A stretch of 34,062 nt of DNA from CAZOKN01 sp964580525 (GTDB lineage Bacteria; Pseudomonadota; Alphaproteobacteria; Rickettsiales; UBA6187). Positions 17,145-25,953 of the stretch are shown piece after piece. Where the stretch lies: assembly GCA_964580525.1 (NCBI GenBank), contig CAZOKN010000020.1, positions 1 to 34,062 on the forward strand, given 5' to 3'. How positions within the stretch are numbered: the first letter of the stretch is position 1; each line of letters opens with the position of its first letter. The position numbers and the translations under genes are program-made. The notes beneath the pieces were generated by a model. The model had not been told where the DNA came from. It did not search any database and saw nothing but the letters and a program-made list of their open reading frames with translations.

Positions 17145-18969
17145 AAAAAACGATAAAAGTTCGTTTGAGCAAGCCGAATTGTCGGTTCTGAAAACTTTAT
17201 CAGAACAAAAAGAATTAAATATCAGCTACACTAAAGGAAATTATCCTGTTCATAACCTGCAGGGAAAAAATCTTTTTATCCCCGAACAATCTCTAAGTAC
17301 GCTAGGCAACTACAAACAAATTATACGGGGCATGATAGATAGTTCGGCTTTTCGCCTGCGTTATCATAGCGAAAAAATACAGCAAAAATTCAAGAGCGAG
17401 CAAAAAACAGTTCAAACCATTTTTGAAGCGTGTGAAGAAGTTCGTACAGATATTATTGGCTCTAATCAATTAGAAGGAACCGCAAAAAATATTCTAGCGA
17501 AAGCTTCCTATCAAATAACTTCTGATCCTAAAATATTACTTGATGGCGATAATGAGGCACCACCCATAGAAACTATTTTGCCTCTAATTGTGCGCGAATC
17601 TCTAACAAACAAAAAACTCGATTATAACGCACGCATAGAAGAATTGATGGCTCAATGGGGTGGATTACTTGAAACTAAGGTAAGAAAATTTATTCCTGAT
17701 TTAAAAAACAAAATTTATGATCAGGAAGAATTTTCCCGTGCTGTGATGAATATGGTAAAATCCATAAATATGGCTGATTTAGATTATAAAGAAAATGAAG
17801 AAAAATCTGACAATCCAGAATCTAAAGAAAATCAGAGTGACAATAATGATAAAAATAATGATGAAGAAAAAGAAAAAAATCTTGCTACACAATCAGAAAA
17901 AAATCTCGCTCGTAAAAAAATGGATGCAGAATATGCAATAGAGCCTGATGAAAAAAGTAAGAAAAAAGAAAAAAGCGATAATTTTGAAGAAGTTGGTTAT
18001 AAACCTAATCCTCATAATAATTTAGATAATTCCGCTAATCATTATAAAACGTATACAACAAAATATGATCAAATAATAAGAGCCGAAGAGCTTTGCGATC
18101 ACGAAGAAATAATAAACTTACGCAAACAATTAGATATAAAATTAACAAAAGTTAAAAATATTAACCGAAAATATATAAATCTGTTTTTACGTAAATTATT
18201 TTCACAGCAAAATCGTACCTGGTCTTACAATCTCGAAGAAGGATTGATAGACAGCAGAAAACTTCCAATATTACTCGCCAATCCTTGCTATCTTGAATAT
18301 TATAAACAGGAAAAAGAAGCAGAAAATAAGAACACTATTGTCACCTTGCTACTAGATAATTCTGGATCTATGCGTGGTCGTCCTATTACAGTTGCTGCTA
18401 TCAGTGCTGAAATACTAGCTCGTACATTGGAAAATTTCGGCATTAAAGTTGAAATACTGGGCTTTACAACAGTAGAGTGGAAAGGTGGACAATCCCGCAA
18501 AGAATGGCTGCATAATAATAGCCCTGAACGTCCTGGCCGTCTGAATGATTTACGCCATATAATTTACAAATCTGCCGAAACTCCATGGCGCAAAGCTCGT
18601 GCAAATTTAGGAGTTATGCTAAAAGAAGGCATTTTAAAAGAAAATATTGACGGCGAAGCAGTGATATGGGCTTGTAACAGGCTGGCTATGCGACAACAAT
18701 CAAGACGTATACTTATGGTTATTTCCGATGGAGCGCCAGTCGATGACAGTACAATTTCATCAAATTCCGCGCTATATCTAGACAGCCACTTAAAACACGT
18801 AACGCACACTATCGAAACCCGCTCTGATATAGAGATGGTTGCTATCGGAATTGGCCACGATGTTTCTAAATACTATTCCAACGCTGTCACTATTAAAGAC
18901 GTGGAGGAACTTGGCAACACTATGTTCCAGGAATTAACGAAATTGTTTGATAAAAAAAAGGCCGCTTAA
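17134..18969 (+). CDS. cobT: CobT-type vWA protein (aerobic cobaltochelatase subunit family)
   Basis: CobT pairs with the AAA+ protein CobS; with CobN they insert cobalt into hydrogenobyrinic acid diamide. 611 residues. The N-terminal CobT domain (about 10-215) contains FRLRYH. An acidic, Asn/Lys-rich linker covers 215-300. A middle conserved part includes RTWSYNLEEGLIDSRKLP. The C-terminal vWA domain (about 400-605) has the MIDAS motif DNSGS at 408-412, a supporting Thr in GFTTVEW and Asp in ISDGAP. No cobS or cobN lies in the window. CobS/CobT pairs occur in alphaproteobacteria that may not make cobalamin, so a more general MoxR/vWA chaperone role is possible. The stop codon lies inside a terminator hairpin. 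Confidence 0.9.
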   Translation: MGYKKNDKSSFEQAELSVLKTLSEQKELNISYTKGNYPVHNLQGKNLFIPEQSLSTLGNYKQIIRGMIDSSAFRLRYHSEKIQQKFKSEQKTVQTIFEACEEVRTDIIGSNQLEGTAKNILAKASYQITSDPKILLDGDNEAPPIETILPLIVRESLTNKKLDYNARIEELMAQWGGLLETKVRKFIPDLKNKIYDQEEFSRAVMNMVKSINMADLDYKENEEKSDNPESKENQSDNNDKNNDEEKEKNLATQSEKNLARKKMDAEYAIEPDEKSKKKEKSDNFEEVGYKPNPHNNLDNSANHYKTYTTKYDQIIRAEELCDHEEIINLRKQLDIKLTKVKNINRKYINLFLRKLFSQQNRTWSYNLEEGLIDSRKLPILLANPCYLEYYKQEKEAENKNTIVTLLLDNSGSMRGRPITVAAISAEILARTLENFGIKVEILGFTTVEWKGGQSRKEWLHNNSPERPGRLNDLRHIIYKSAETPWRKARANLGVMLKEGILKENIDGEAVIWACNRLAMRQQSRRILMVISDGAPVDDSTISSNSALYLDSHLKHVTHTIETRSDIEMVAIGIGHDVSKYYSNAVTIKDVEELGNTMFQELTKLFDKKKAA

Positions 18970-18980
18970 AGCGGCCTTTT
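18952..18980. terminator. Bidirectional intrinsic terminator between cobT and rpmB
   Basis: GGCCGC / GCGGCC stem (18960-18965 and 18971-18976) around a five-base loop that contains the cobT TAA. A-rich on the left and TTTT on the right serve the plus strand. On the minus strand the hairpin is followed by a run of eight T, ending rpmB transcription. Confidence 0.85.
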
Positions 18981-19001
18981 AAGTATTAACTATCGAAAAA
19001 A

Positions 19002-19478
19002 TTAATCTTTCTTCTTTGCAGCTTTCTTCACAGGAGCTTTTTTCTTAGTTGCTGATTTTTTAGCAGCAACGGCAGCTTTCTTTTTGCTAGGAGCAGCTTC
19101 TTTTTTCTTAGCTACGGCAGCTTTTTTAGCAGCTTTTGGTCTTTCAACTTTGGCTTTCTTAGGCTTTTCAGCTTTTGGCTTTGGAGCAGATGCAGACGCT
19201 ACAACAGCTTTCTTAATTTTTCTTCTGATTTTTTGACCAAGAGCAGTAAGCTTATTGCTTGTAGCAGTAACTAGGAAATTATCCAAACCACCATTGTGAT
19301 CGATAGAACGCAAAGTAGCAGCCGAAATCTTCAAGCTAAAATCTCTGCCTAAAGCTTGGCTTTTCAAAGAAACATTACGCAAGTTAGGATTAAAACGGCG
19401 TTTAGTTTTTATATTAGAGTGCGACACTGTATGGCCTGTTTGGCTACCAATACCTGTTAATTCACAACGTTTTGACAT
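19002..19478 (-). CDS. rpmB: 50S ribosomal protein L28 with long lysine/alanine-rich C-terminal extension
   Basis: Large-subunit protein. The first 90 or so residues are ordinary bacterial L28: MSKRCELTGIGSQTGHTVSHSN, TKRRFNPNLRNVSL, and IDHNGGLDNFLV near 59-70. After residue 91 come about 67 residues made almost wholly of Lys, Ala, Pro, Val and Ser (PKAEKPKKAK, KKAAVAKKKEA, SATKKKAPVKKAAKKKD), resembling histone-H1-like tails. Alphaproteobacterial L28 is normally about 95-100 residues, so the tail is an addition. The frame is continuous, and the stop is followed by the bidirectional terminator. Confidence 0.95.
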   Translation of the reverse strand: MSKRCELTGIGSQTGHTVSHSNIKTKRRFNPNLRNVSLKSQALGRDFSLKISAATLRSIDHNGGLDNFLVTATSNKLTALGQKIRRKIKKAVVASASAPKPKAEKPKKAKVERPKAAKKAAVAKKKEAAPSKKKAAVAAKKSATKKKAPVKKAAKKKD

Positions 19479-19527
19479 CTTTTTATCACCTAAATTATAT
19501 ATCAGACCCCATAAAAGGGAACGCAGA

Positions 19528-19556
19528 CTAATAGCCGTATTACGCTACAAGGTCAA
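19528..19556 (-). promoter_or_regulatory. Candidate sigma-70 promoter of rpmB
   Basis: Minus strand TTGACC (19551-19556), 17-base spacer, TATTAG (19528-19533), about 50 bases upstream of the L28 ATG in the gap after pyrD. Good -35, moderate -10, optimal spacing. Inferred from pattern. Confidence 0.5.
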
Positions 19557-19570
19557 GAAAAATTTGGCTT

Positions 19571-20629
19571 TTATCTAAAATCGGCTCCAATTGCCTCATT
19601 TATATTAGAAAAACCATCTCTTTCTAAGAGTTCTGCTATTCTATATTTTATATTATTAATCAGGCCAAATCCCTCGTAAACCAAGGCCGAATAAACCTGT
19701 ATCAGCGCGGCTCCTGCCCTGATTTTCTTATAAGCATCATCCCCGCTAAATATTCCACCTACACCAACTATAGGAATTTCTTTACCAACCAGCCTATACA
19801 TATCAGCCAGCATGGCCGTTGATGGGGCAAAAAGCGGCCGGCCACTAAGCCCGCCAACTTCTTGTGCATATCTGCTTTTCAATGGCTCGCGCCCAACAGA
19901 AGTAGTGTTGCTAACAATTAAACCATCAACTTTATGGACAATAACAACTTCCGCAATCTCTTCTCTTTGTACGCTATCTGTATCAGGAGAGATCTTCACC
20001 AAAATAGGTATTTTTTTATTACTCTTAGCCAACCTATCCCTCTCTGGCATAATGACGCCCAATAGATCATCAAGCTCTTGCTTTGATTGAAGATTTCTAA
20101 GGCCAGGTGTATTAGGAGAAGATATATTAATTGTTATATAATCGCTATTTCCGTATAACTTTCGAAGCAAAAATAAATAGTCATCCACAGCTTTTTCTGT
20201 AATTTTATTCTTACCAATATTGATGCCGACAATTCCTGAAAAATTCTTGTCTTTTACGTTATTTAAAAAATGTTCATAACCCTTATTATTAAAACCAAAA
20301 CGATTTATTACAGCGCCATCTTCCAGCAATCGAAAAAGCCTAGGTTTTGCATTGCCATACTGTGCTTTTGGAGTCACAGTACCAACTTCCACAAAATCAA
20401 ATCCCTGTTGCAACAAAGGGGCAACAACATCGGCATTTTTATCAAATCCGGCAGCTAAACCAACAGGACCATCAAAATCGATGCCAAAAACATTATTTTT
20501 TAAAGAAGGTATTTCTACAGCTTTGGCAGCAGGAAGCATACCCATCTTAAGTGCCAAAATAGCTAGATTATGGCCGACTTCCGGGGACACGCCATACAAA
20601 AAAGGTCGCAATATTTTATAATAATCCAT
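19571..20629 (-). CDS. pyrD: Dihydroorotate dehydrogenase (quinone), class 2
   Basis: Oxidises dihydroorotate to orotate in pyrimidine synthesis, passing electrons to quinone at the inner membrane. 352 residues. The N-terminal amphipathic segment (MDYYKILRPFLYGVSPEVGHNLAI) is the class 2 membrane-association helix. FMN/substrate motifs: GLAAGFDKNAD, VGTVTPKAQYGNAKPRLFRL and INRFGFNNKG. NISSPNTPGLRNLQ has the class 2 catalytic Ser at about 171. VGVGGIFSGDDAYKKIRAGA near the end binds phosphate. Length normal. Its start is 167 bases from the divergent TPR gene. Confidence 0.97.
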   Translation of the reverse strand: MDYYKILRPFLYGVSPEVGHNLAILALKMGMLPAAKAVEIPSLKNNVFGIDFDGPVGLAAGFDKNADVVAPLLQQGFDFVEVGTVTPKAQYGNAKPRLFRLLEDGAVINRFGFNNKGYEHFLNNVKDKNFSGIVGINIGKNKITEKAVDDYLFLLRKLYGNSDYITINISSPNTPGLRNLQSKQELDDLLGVIMPERDRLAKSNKKIPILVKISPDTDSVQREEIAEVVIVHKVDGLIVSNTTSVGREPLKSRYAQEVGGLSGRPLFAPSTAMLADMYRLVGKEIPIVGVGGIFSGDDAYKKIRAGAALIQVYSALVYEGFGLINNIKYRIAELLERDGFSNINEAIGADFR

Positions 20630-20796
20630 TTCCTTAACCGTATTTTGCTAACAGTCTGATTTAATTTAGCAATTATTTTATTTTTCGTTATAGTAAATTT
20701 ATGGTAGACTAGCTGTTGTGTTTTATTACAAATTGGCTTAAGTAGCTAACATGCTGTTTTGCACTTATCAACCGGTTTTTATACCCTAAGGGAATT

Positions 20797-22854
20797 ATGG
20801 AATATTTGGCAAGGTACAAATATCTATTATTGTTGCTAGTAACCGCAACGAGTCTTGCCTTGTTTTTCAACACAAATCACTCTTTAGCCGAGGATGTAGA
20901 TACCGACGTTCCTCCTGCTACTGCTGCCGCCGCTCCCAGCAATAAAACACCTCCACCGGCAGATGTTATTCCGCCAAAAAATACTGGTCCCGGAGGCTTT
21001 GATATATTCGATGTTGAAACCAAGGATGTAGGCCCAAAAACCAATGATCCTACCAGTGCAGAGCAACCTCTTTTCCAACCTGATTTGCAGAAAAAAGATA
21101 TTGTTGGCGGCACAGAATCAGGCCCTGATGACATACTGGAAAGCGATTTTGATAAAACCAAAACAACAGCGCCTGGCACCGCAGCTGGCGCAGTTCAGCC
21201 TGACACAGACAGCCAACCAGTGGCAGATGCGCCCGCAACTACAACGCCAGTAGCTGATTCAAAATACAGCGAATTAAAAAACCATTTAACAAATTTCATA
21301 AAGAATTTTGAAGACAAAAAACTCGCCACAAAAACCCCAGAAAACAAGCCTGCCGATGCAGCAGCCCCTTCCGCACCTCAGCAAACTGCAAATGCAACAG
21401 CACCAAATGCCAATGCTGCAGTTCCTTCAACTGATGACTTATTTGGATTGGATGATAAATCTAAAACTGCGGCGGCACCTGTTGCCCCTGCTCCATTGGA
21501 TTCAACAACTGCAGCTCCAGGCACCCCTGCTGCTGCAGAACCTGTAGCAACTCCGCAGCCAGCTCCTTCTAGTACCGAAACAGCTGCCGCAACACCGCCT
21601 GCTCAGCCGGCACCAACTACTCCAACAACAGCTATTAGTGCAGATAATCCTTTGGCTGAATTCGCAAATGCACCCGCTAACAACGCTGCTCCTGCTGCCC
21701 CTGCTCCGGCAACACCGGCCCAGCCTGTAGCTGATGTTGCTCCTGCAGTACCTGTTATAACAGCACCTGCTCCTGTTGAAGTAGCACCTGCAGCACCTAA
21801 ACCAGCAGAAATTGCGGCAAGCACCCCAGAAGCTAAACCGGCAACAGAAGCAGTAGCACCAAAAATAGAGGAAAAACCTGCAGTAGTGGCTGAAAAAGTC
21901 GCAGAAAAAACTGAAGAAGTAAAACCGGCAGCTGCCGAAAAAGCTAAACCTGAAACTGCTAAAAAAGCAGAGAAAAAGGCCAAGCCAGTTATCAGCCCTG
22001 AAGACAAAGAATACATAGCGAGCCTGGATAAAAAAATGCAGAATTTGCCTAAAAATAAGCAATTATCCGATTCGACTTTAAGCACGATAGATAAAGTTAC
22101 ACCTAGCATAATCCCTGAAAAAGTTGGCAAAAAACTTCCGCCTGAATCTTTAACAATTGATAAAAGCGATAATAGTGAGCCATTAAATGAAAAAGATGGC
22201 ATCATAAGAAGCACAAAAAACATGGATATTTCTGTCAAAAAGACAGCGAAAAAAGACAAGGCAGTTGAAAATAAAGATAAGCTTGATACAGCTTATAGAG
22301 CCTTGCTAGCTGGGCAAATAGCCGCAGCAATAAGCATATATAAAGACATTATAGATAAAAATCCTGACAATAAAGATGCCCTATTTGGCCTTGCTACAGC
22401 ATATCACAGAAATTCACAGTATGACCAAGCACGTGCTATTTATACCGAAATATTGGAAAAAGACCCAAATAATAAGGAAGTTCTTAACAATTTCCTAGTT
22501 TTAGTGGCAGAAGAATCTCCGGAAAGCGCCCTTATAGAACTTGAAAAACTGGAAAGATTAAACAGCTCATTCAGCCCGATATCCGCGCAAATTGCCATGA
22601 TTTACCTAAAGCTTAACCAGCCGGAAAAAGCCGAAAGATACTTGCGAAGAGCTGTGCTACTCTCTCCGGAAAACGTAACATATAAATATAACCTCGCTAT
22701 TACCTCGGATAAACTGGGTAAGGAACAGCAGGCCGCCCGTCTTTATAGCCAGATATTAGAAGCTGTTCGCCGCGGCGCTATCATCCCTGGCGATCCTGAC
22801 AAAATCATGGATAGGCTTTCTTATTTAGAACAGAAGCTCAGCACCTCCAATTAA
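20797..22854 (+). CDS. Ala/Pro-rich secreted or anchored TPR protein upstream of pilT-pilU
   Basis: 685 residues, no recognised name. An N-terminal signal peptide or anchor is at about 8-31 (YLLLLLVTATSLALFF, then SLAED). About 400 residues of low complexity follow, dominated by Ala, Pro, Thr and Val (for example APAAPAPATPAQP), becoming Lys/Glu-rich at about 350-400. The C-terminal quarter (about 490-680) has tetratricopeptide repeats: YRALLAGQIAAAISIYKDIIDKNPDNKDALFGLATAY, NSQYDQARAIYTEILEKDPNN, NQPEKAERYLRRAVLLSPEN. TAAGGGA precedes the ATG. The plan (anchor, disordered spacer, TPR) and the neighbours suggest a periplasmic pilus assembly or scaffold factor; that role is inference. Confidence 0.75.
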   Translation: MEYLARYKYLLLLLVTATSLALFFNTNHSLAEDVDTDVPPATAAAAPSNKTPPPADVIPPKNTGPGGFDIFDVETKDVGPKTNDPTSAEQPLFQPDLQKKDIVGGTESGPDDILESDFDKTKTTAPGTAAGAVQPDTDSQPVADAPATTTPVADSKYSELKNHLTNFIKNFEDKKLATKTPENKPADAAAPSAPQQTANATAPNANAAVPSTDDLFGLDDKSKTAAAPVAPAPLDSTTAAPGTPAAAEPVATPQPAPSSTETAAATPPAQPAPTTPTTAISADNPLAEFANAPANNAAPAAPAPATPAQPVADVAPAVPVITAPAPVEVAPAAPKPAEIAASTPEAKPATEAVAPKIEEKPAVVAEKVAEKTEEVKPAAAEKAKPETAKKAEKKAKPVISPEDKEYIASLDKKMQNLPKNKQLSDSTLSTIDKVTPSIIPEKVGKKLPPESLTIDKSDNSEPLNEKDGIIRSTKNMDISVKKTAKKDKAVENKDKLDTAYRALLAGQIAAAISIYKDIIDKNPDNKDALFGLATAYHRNSQYDQARAIYTEILEKDPNNKEVLNNFLVLVAEESPESALIELEKLERLNSSFSPISAQIAMIYLKLNQPEKAERYLRRAVLLSPENVTYKYNLAITSDKLGKEQQAARLYSQILEAVRRGAIIPGDPDKIMDRLSYLEQKLSTSN

Positions 22855-22926
22855 GCTCTAAATTTACCAATTATTAATGTTTTAAGATTAGAATTAACAC
22901 TCTAATACCTAAGCAAATTGGTGCAT

Positions 22927-24009
22927 ATGGACATAAATGAGCTATTAGCCTTTACGAAAAAAAACAAGGCTTCCGATTTACACCTGACAACTGGTCAGGC
23001 ACCAATGCTGCGCATTAATGGTGATATATTACCCATAAGAGTTAATGCCCTCACTTCCGATGATATAACCGCAATGCTTTACTCAGTGATGAGTGAAAAA
23101 AATCGTGTGGAATATGAGCAAGAATATGAAGTCGATTTTGCCGTACATTTGGCAAAAGAAGGACGTTTTCGTGTTAATGCCTTTCACACAATAAATGGCC
23201 CAGCCGCCACTTTGCGTAGCATTCCTAGTAAAGTTCAAACTTTAGAAGAATTACTTCTTCCTAAAATTGTTGAAGACATCTGCAACAGAACAAAAGGCTT
23301 AATATTAGTTACGGGTCCAACTGGTAGCGGTAAATCAACAACTCTGGCTTCCATGATAAACTACATGAACTTATATCAAAACAGACATATAATAACCATC
23401 GAAGATCCTGTAGAATTTGTGCATAAATCCAATAGTTGTCTTATAAACCAAAGAGAAGTCGGCTCCAGCACAAAATCTTTTGCTAAAGCACTCCGCAGCG
23501 CTATGCGTGAAGACCCAGACGTTATATTAGTTGGTGAGTTGCGCGACTTAGACACCATAAGACTTGCTCTAACAGCGGCAGAAACTGGACACCTTGTGCT
23601 CGCCACATTGCACACCAGCTCAGCTTCAAAAACTATAGACCGTATAATCGACGTATTTCCAGAAGGCGATAAACCAATGGCCAGAACAATGGTTGCCAGC
23701 TCTATAGAAGCTATAGTAACTCAGCTATTAGTAAAAACCGCAGATAACGCTGGCCGCTTGGCAGTTCATGAAATTTTAATTGCCAACTCTGCCGTACGCA
23801 ATCTTATCCGCGACAATAAAATACCTCAAATACACTCAATAATGCAGGTCAGCAGTAAAATTGGCATGAAGGTTATGCGCGAGAGTGTTTATGCTCTTAT
23901 GGAAGAAGGCATAATAAGCAAAGAAGAAGCCATATCAACACTGAACTCCAGCATGGCAGAAAGCGAAGAAAGTGATTCCCAGACAAAACGTAAAAATGGA
24001 GGATTTTAG
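22927..24009 (+). CDS. pilT: Type IV pilus retraction ATPase PilT
   Basis: Cytoplasmic hexameric ATPase that depolymerises pili. ATG 22927 gives 360 residues starting MDINELLAFTKKNKASDLHL, as PilT usually does; TTG (22918) and GTG (22921) are possible in-frame alternatives. The N-terminal PAS-like domain is at 1-100. Walker A GPTGSGKST is at 130-138, the Asp box ITIEDPVEF at about 157-165, Walker B DVILVGELRD at 198-207, and the His box GHLVLATLHT at 221-230. The PilT-specific AVRNLIRDNKIPQIHSIMQ near 295-313 marks retraction rather than extension ATPases. Followed at once by pilU. Confidence 0.93.
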   Translation: MDINELLAFTKKNKASDLHLTTGQAPMLRINGDILPIRVNALTSDDITAMLYSVMSEKNRVEYEQEYEVDFAVHLAKEGRFRVNAFHTINGPAATLRSIPSKVQTLEELLLPKIVEDICNRTKGLILVTGPTGSGKSTTLASMINYMNLYQNRHIITIEDPVEFVHKSNSCLINQREVGSSTKSFAKALRSAMREDPDVILVGELRDLDTIRLALTAAETGHLVLATLHTSSASKTIDRIIDVFPEGDKPMARTMVASSIEAIVTQLLVKTADNAGRLAVHEILIANSAVRNLIRDNKIPQIHSIMQVSSKIGMKVMRESVYALMEEGIISKEEAISTLNSSMAESEESDSQTKRKNGGF

Positions 24010-24014
24010 TCTTG
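23998..24014 (+). promoter_or_regulatory. Ribosome-binding site that sets a TTG start for pilU
   Basis: GGAGGA at 23998-24003, inside the end of pilT, is 8 bases before TTG at 24012-24014. No nearer ATG lies in frame until codon 13. The strong site supports initiation at TTG. Confidence 0.75.
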
Positions 24015-25130
24015 CAAGACTCCATCCTCAATCAATATCTTGACGCTATGGTGCAATATGAAGCATCCGATATGTATCTCACTGTCGGCTGTCCTCCGAG
24101 CATTAGAGGAAAAGATGGCAAGTTATCTTCTATAAATAGCACTTCTATCAGTGCCCAGGCTATAAATACATTGCTAGATAAAATTCTTAATAAAGAAGAG
24201 AGAAATGAGTTTGAATCAACATTAGAACTTAATTTATCTATTGCCAGAGAAGATAAATCACGCTTCCGATTTAATTTTTTCAAACAACAGCAATATAATG
24301 GCATGGTAATTCGTAGAATAAATACAAAAATACCAACTTTAGAAGAACTAGGATTGCCTAAGGTATATTCCGAAATGGCCATGAAAAAACGCGGACTTAT
24401 AATTCTTGCAAGTCCGGGCGGATCAGGAAAATCAACTTCAATGGCCGCAATGATTTCACACAGAAATAAACATGGCACTGGCCATATACTTACCATTGAA
24501 GATCCTATAGAGTTCGTTCACGAACATGCAGGATGCATCATAACACAAAGAGAAGTTGGAAGCGATACCGATTCATTTAGTACGGCTCTCCGCAACGCCT
24601 TACGCCAACGTGCAGACGTTATATCTATAGGTGAGATACGTGATAGGGACTCGATGGATCATGCCATAAGATTTTCCGAAACAGGGCATTTATGCATAGC
24701 CACGCTACACTCTACAAATGCTTATCAGGCAGTCGATCGTATGGTAAATTTATTTCCCGATGAAGCAAGAATGTATGTTTTAAAAACCCTTTCCCAAAAC
24801 CTTCTTGCTGTTATTTCGCAAAGACTAATTCCCAACAGATCAGAAAGCAATTCCCTTGCCACCGAGATACTCTTAAATCAAGGATTGATAAAAGTTCTGA
24901 TTGCCGATGATAAAATCAATGAAATAAAAGAAGCAATGGAAAGAAGCCGTGATAGCGGCATGCGTACCTTCGATCAATCTTTGTTTGAGCTTTATTCTAC
25001 AAAAGAAATTTCACTACAAACAGCCATTGCAGAATCAGATAATCCATCTGCACTTAAATTAAAAATTAATCAAAGTGACTTAAGCCCTATCGACCTAATA
25101 AAAAATCAGGAAACAAAAGATAATTTCTAA
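24012..25130 (+). CDS. pilU: PilT paralogue, PilU-type ATPase
   Basis: 372 residues from a TTG start. PilU acts with PilT in retraction under load. The start (DAMVQYEASDMYLTVGCPPSIRGKDGKL) resembles PilU rather than PilT. The Asp box LTIEDPIEFVHEH and ALRQRADVISIGEIRDRDSMDHAIRFSETGHLCIATLHS match the PilU pattern. PilT's C-terminal AIRNLIRE is replaced by LIKVLIADDKINEIKEAMERS. Odd: the P-loop reads SPGGSGKST (134-142), with Ser where the first Gly of GxxxxGK is expected. The gene converges on the ABC ATPase gene and the two stop codons overlap (25127-25130). Confidence 0.88.
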   Translation: MQDSILNQYLDAMVQYEASDMYLTVGCPPSIRGKDGKLSSINSTSISAQAINTLLDKILNKEERNEFESTLELNLSIAREDKSRFRFNFFKQQQYNGMVIRRINTKIPTLEELGLPKVYSEMAMKKRGLIILASPGGSGKSTSMAAMISHRNKHGTGHILTIEDPIEFVHEHAGCIITQREVGSDTDSFSTALRNALRQRADVISIGEIRDRDSMDHAIRFSETGHLCIATLHSTNAYQAVDRMVNLFPDEARMYVLKTLSQNLLAVISQRLIPNRSESNSLATEILLNQGLIKVLIADDKINEIKEAMERSRDSGMRTFDQSLFELYSTKEISLQTAIAESDNPSALKLKINQSDLSPIDLIKNQETKDNF

Positions 25131-25873
25131 GCCTCTATCGCTTTCAAGAATGCTCTTTCAAGGTTCTTTTCTTTATATTGCTTTAGGAAAGCTGCCGAGC
25201 CACCTTCATATATAAGATCGCCGTTATGCATAACAGACATTCTATCGCATATTTCCTCAATATCAGCCAATATATGCGAACTGAAAAAGATAGTATTGCC
25301 CTGTTTTTTATAATCACGCAGCAATTGCTTGAGCTTAATTCTTGCTCCAGGATCAAGACCGCTCATAGGCTCATCTAATATCAATAATGGCGAACCAGTT
25401 AAAAACACCGACAACAAACCTAATTTCTGTCCCATACCTTTAGAATATTTACCCACAAGATGATCAAGCACTTTAGGATCTAAATCGAGAACTTCCGCCT
25501 TTGCCCTTGCCTCGTCTATATCAAGCTTTTTGCCATAATAAGACAAAGCTAATGACAAAAACTCACTACCTTTAAGAAACGGTGATGGATAAAATTTTTC
25601 TGGTAAATAAGCTATATTCTGCCTGCTTTTAGGGTCTTTCGCATCATGCCCGAAGAAAGTAACCCCACCTTTATCTGCATCAAGCAAATCCAAGATAACC
25701 TTTATTAACGTAGTTTTTCCAACGCCATTAACGCCTATAAGGCCGTATATCTCTTCTTTTTTTATTGTTAGAGAAACATCTTTAAGAACTTTTTTATCTT
25801 TGAAATTTTTGGAAACATGATCAACCACTAAAGGTAGGGGCAATTTATTTTTCTTTCCTGAGGCGCTTGCCAT
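25127..25873 (-). CDS. ABC transporter ATP-binding protein at the end of the pilus operon
   Basis: Start placed at ATG 25873 (248 residues, MASASGKKNKLPLPLVVDHVSKNF); the open frame continues to 25933, but those residues look non-coding. Walker A GVNGVGKT is at 47-54. Q-loop region YLPEKFYPSPFLKGSEFL. Signature YSKGMGQK is at about 143-150, a CcmA/DrrA/YxlF-like variant of LSGGQ. Walker B LLILDEP is at about 163-169, and the H-loop is in SSHILADIEEICDRM. The ABC-2 exporter subfamily is the best fit. No permease gene lies beside it in the window, and its link to the pilus is by position only. Confidence 0.88.
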   Translation of the reverse strand: MASASGKKNKLPLPLVVDHVSKNFKDKKVLKDVSLTIKKEEIYGLIGVNGVGKTTLIKVILDLLDADKGGVTFFGHDAKDPKSRQNIAYLPEKFYPSPFLKGSEFLSLALSYYGKKLDIDEARAKAEVLDLDPKVLDHLVGKYSKGMGQKLGLLSVFLTGSPLLILDEPMSGLDPGARIKLKQLLRDYKKQGNTIFFSSHILADIEEICDRMSVMHNGDLIYEGGSAAFLKQYKEKNLERAFLKAIEA

Positions 25874-25953
25874 AAAAATACCGCAAATTTTAAGTGAAAG
25901 CATAGCCTGACATAAAGCAATTTTTACTTGCACTTCATACCAGCACTTTACAC

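Noticed and set aside
21502..22259. Long minus-strand open frames opposite the TPR protein
   Set aside because: They mirror the Ala/Pro-rich codons (GCN/CCN), giving Cys/Arg/Ser-rich or Gly/Ala-rich nonsense with no motif. The plus-strand TPR gene is real.
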